Shown: one piece after another, positions 63,411 to 64,000 of the stretch
How the letters are laid out: every line of letters begins with the position of its first letter
How positions within the stretch are numbered: position 1 is the first letter of the stretch
Source: Acinetobacter guerrae
GTDB taxonomy: Bacteria > Pseudomonadota > Gammaproteobacteria > Pseudomonadales > Moraxellaceae
NCBI RefSeq assembly: GCF_009372255.1
Contig: NZ_LXGN01000004.1
Span: 62,001-126,000, forward strand
DNA length: 64,000 nt
Direction: 5' to 3'
Position numbers and translations under genes: made by a program
The notes under the pieces: model-generated
Told to the model about the DNA's origin: nothing
What the model saw: only the letters and a program-made list of their open reading frames with translations
Databases searched by the model: none

Positions 63411-63708
63411 TATTAATCGCTTTTATCTCTTATAAAAATAAATTTAATCGTTTTTACATTATACAAAATACAGCGTATGTTAAATCTAAGCACTATACGG
63501 ACTGAACATGAGAGTTTTTAGATGTTCATAAGCTGTGAGATCGCACTTTTTTATGCTTAAAACCGTATCAATTGAAATCTCAGATTTGTATATTTTTTAC
63601 AAAATATCCAATGTCATTCTGGGGTAGGAATGTTAGTTATATAGTATTGCTATACCCATGACATTATTACAATTTTAATCACAAGACACTGTTTTATGGA
63701 GAATTAAA
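63411..63708. other. Upstream region of the catalase gene
   Basis: 298 bases without a gene. The one short palindrome is TATAG-N5-CTATA (63640-63654), about 55 bp before the catalase start; it resembles half of an OxyR site only loosely. GGAG stands 9 bp before the catalase ATG. Confidence 0.4.
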
Positions 63709-64000
63709 ATGAGTGACGATAAACTAAAGTGTCCAGTCACCCACCTTACTACTGATGCAGGCGCGCCTGTTGTAGACAATCAGAATAGTATGACGGCAGG
63801 TGCACGTGGCCCTCTTCTTGCCCAAGACCTCTGGCTCAATGAAAAGTTAGCCAATTTTGCCCGTGAAGTCATTCCAGAACGCCGTATGCATGCCAAAGGT
63901 TCGGGTGCATTTGGTACATTTACCGTAACCCACGATATTAGCCAATATACCCGCGCTAAAATTTTTAGTGAAATTGGTAAAAAAACTGAAATGTTTGCCC
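63709..64000 (+). CDS. Heme catalase, N-terminal part (cut by window edge)
   Basis: The first 97 codons of a monofunctional heme catalase, which breaks hydrogen peroxide into water and O2. The N-terminus contains [40 protein letters not shown] with the catalytic distal histidine in RRMHAKG, and GTFTVTHDI. The short N-terminal extension suggests a small-subunit catalase. It has no signal peptide. The gene continues beyond base 64000. Confidence 0.93.
   Translation, partial: MSDDKLKCPVTHLTTDAGAPVVDNQNSMTAGARGPLLAQDLWLNEKLANFAREVIPERRMHAKGSGAFGTFTVTHDISQYTRAKIFSEIGKKTEMFA

Noticed and set aside
63640-63654. TATAG-N5-CTATA as an OxyR site for catalase
   Set aside because: OxyR sites have ATAG-N7-CTAT in two copies; this has the wrong spacing and a single copy.

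Overview
The window looks like chromosomal DNA of an Acinetobacter species (Moraxellaceae). The genome is AT-rich. Protein sequences and gene order fit that genus: an AlkM-type alkane hydroxylase, asd followed by fimV-like genes and truA, a leuC-leuD-lipoprotein-leuB cluster, a coniferyl-type aldehyde dehydrogenase and an LpsB-like core glycosyltransferase. There is no prophage, insertion sequence, CRISPR array, rRNA or tRNA that I can see. Both edges cut genes: alkM at the left and a catalase at the right.

Layout. 1-5 kb: alkM end, two tandem paralogous membrane proteins, thyA-folA, a DUF4105 membrane protein, an HslJ-like lipoprotein and msrA. 5-8 kb: tonB-exbB-exbD behind a Fur box, then purU. 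8-13 kb: a TetR regulator divergent from an aldehyde dehydrogenase with a perfect palindrome between them, rpmB-rpmG, and a KefB/YbaL-type antiporter. 13-22 kb: small proteins, an RRM protein, a UvrD-family helicase, an HdeD protein, a PAS-GGDEF diguanylate cyclase, a possible metzincin-like membrane-anchored protein and topA. 22-30 kb: a decayed leucine-rich-repeat fragment and a five-gene 5-oxoproline-type operon (NRAMP-like carrier, PxpA, DUF1445, PxpB-PxpC fusion, biotin carboxylase/BCCP) with a LysR regulator.

30-41 kb: slyX/uup, a lipid A acyltransferase-like protein and glycosyltransferase, a lipoprotein amidase, a dicarboxylate/glutamate symporter, and, at 39.2-39.44 kb, a strong candidate for a GacA-activated, CsrA/RsmA-sequestering small RNA. 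41-49 kb: asd, a FimV split into two genes, asparaginase, truA, a frameshifted short-chain dehydrogenase, an AraC regulator and infA. 49-64 kb: leucine genes with a divergent LysR regulator, ovoA (ovothiol synthesis), rppH-ptsP, aidB with a divergent TetR regulator, and the start of a catalase.

The most interesting signal is the small RNA at 39192-39365 (minus strand): eight GGA motifs, GGA-bearing hairpin loops, a terminator, and an exact TGTAAG-N6-CTTACA site about 65 bp upstream of its predicted start. Other unexplained structures are an inverted pair of perfect DnaA boxes (17.05 kb), a perfect CRP/Vfr site before the diguanylate cyclase (18.1 kb), 21-bp-spaced direct repeats before alkM, and the split FimV. 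All function calls come from reading translations and motifs by eye; no database search was run.
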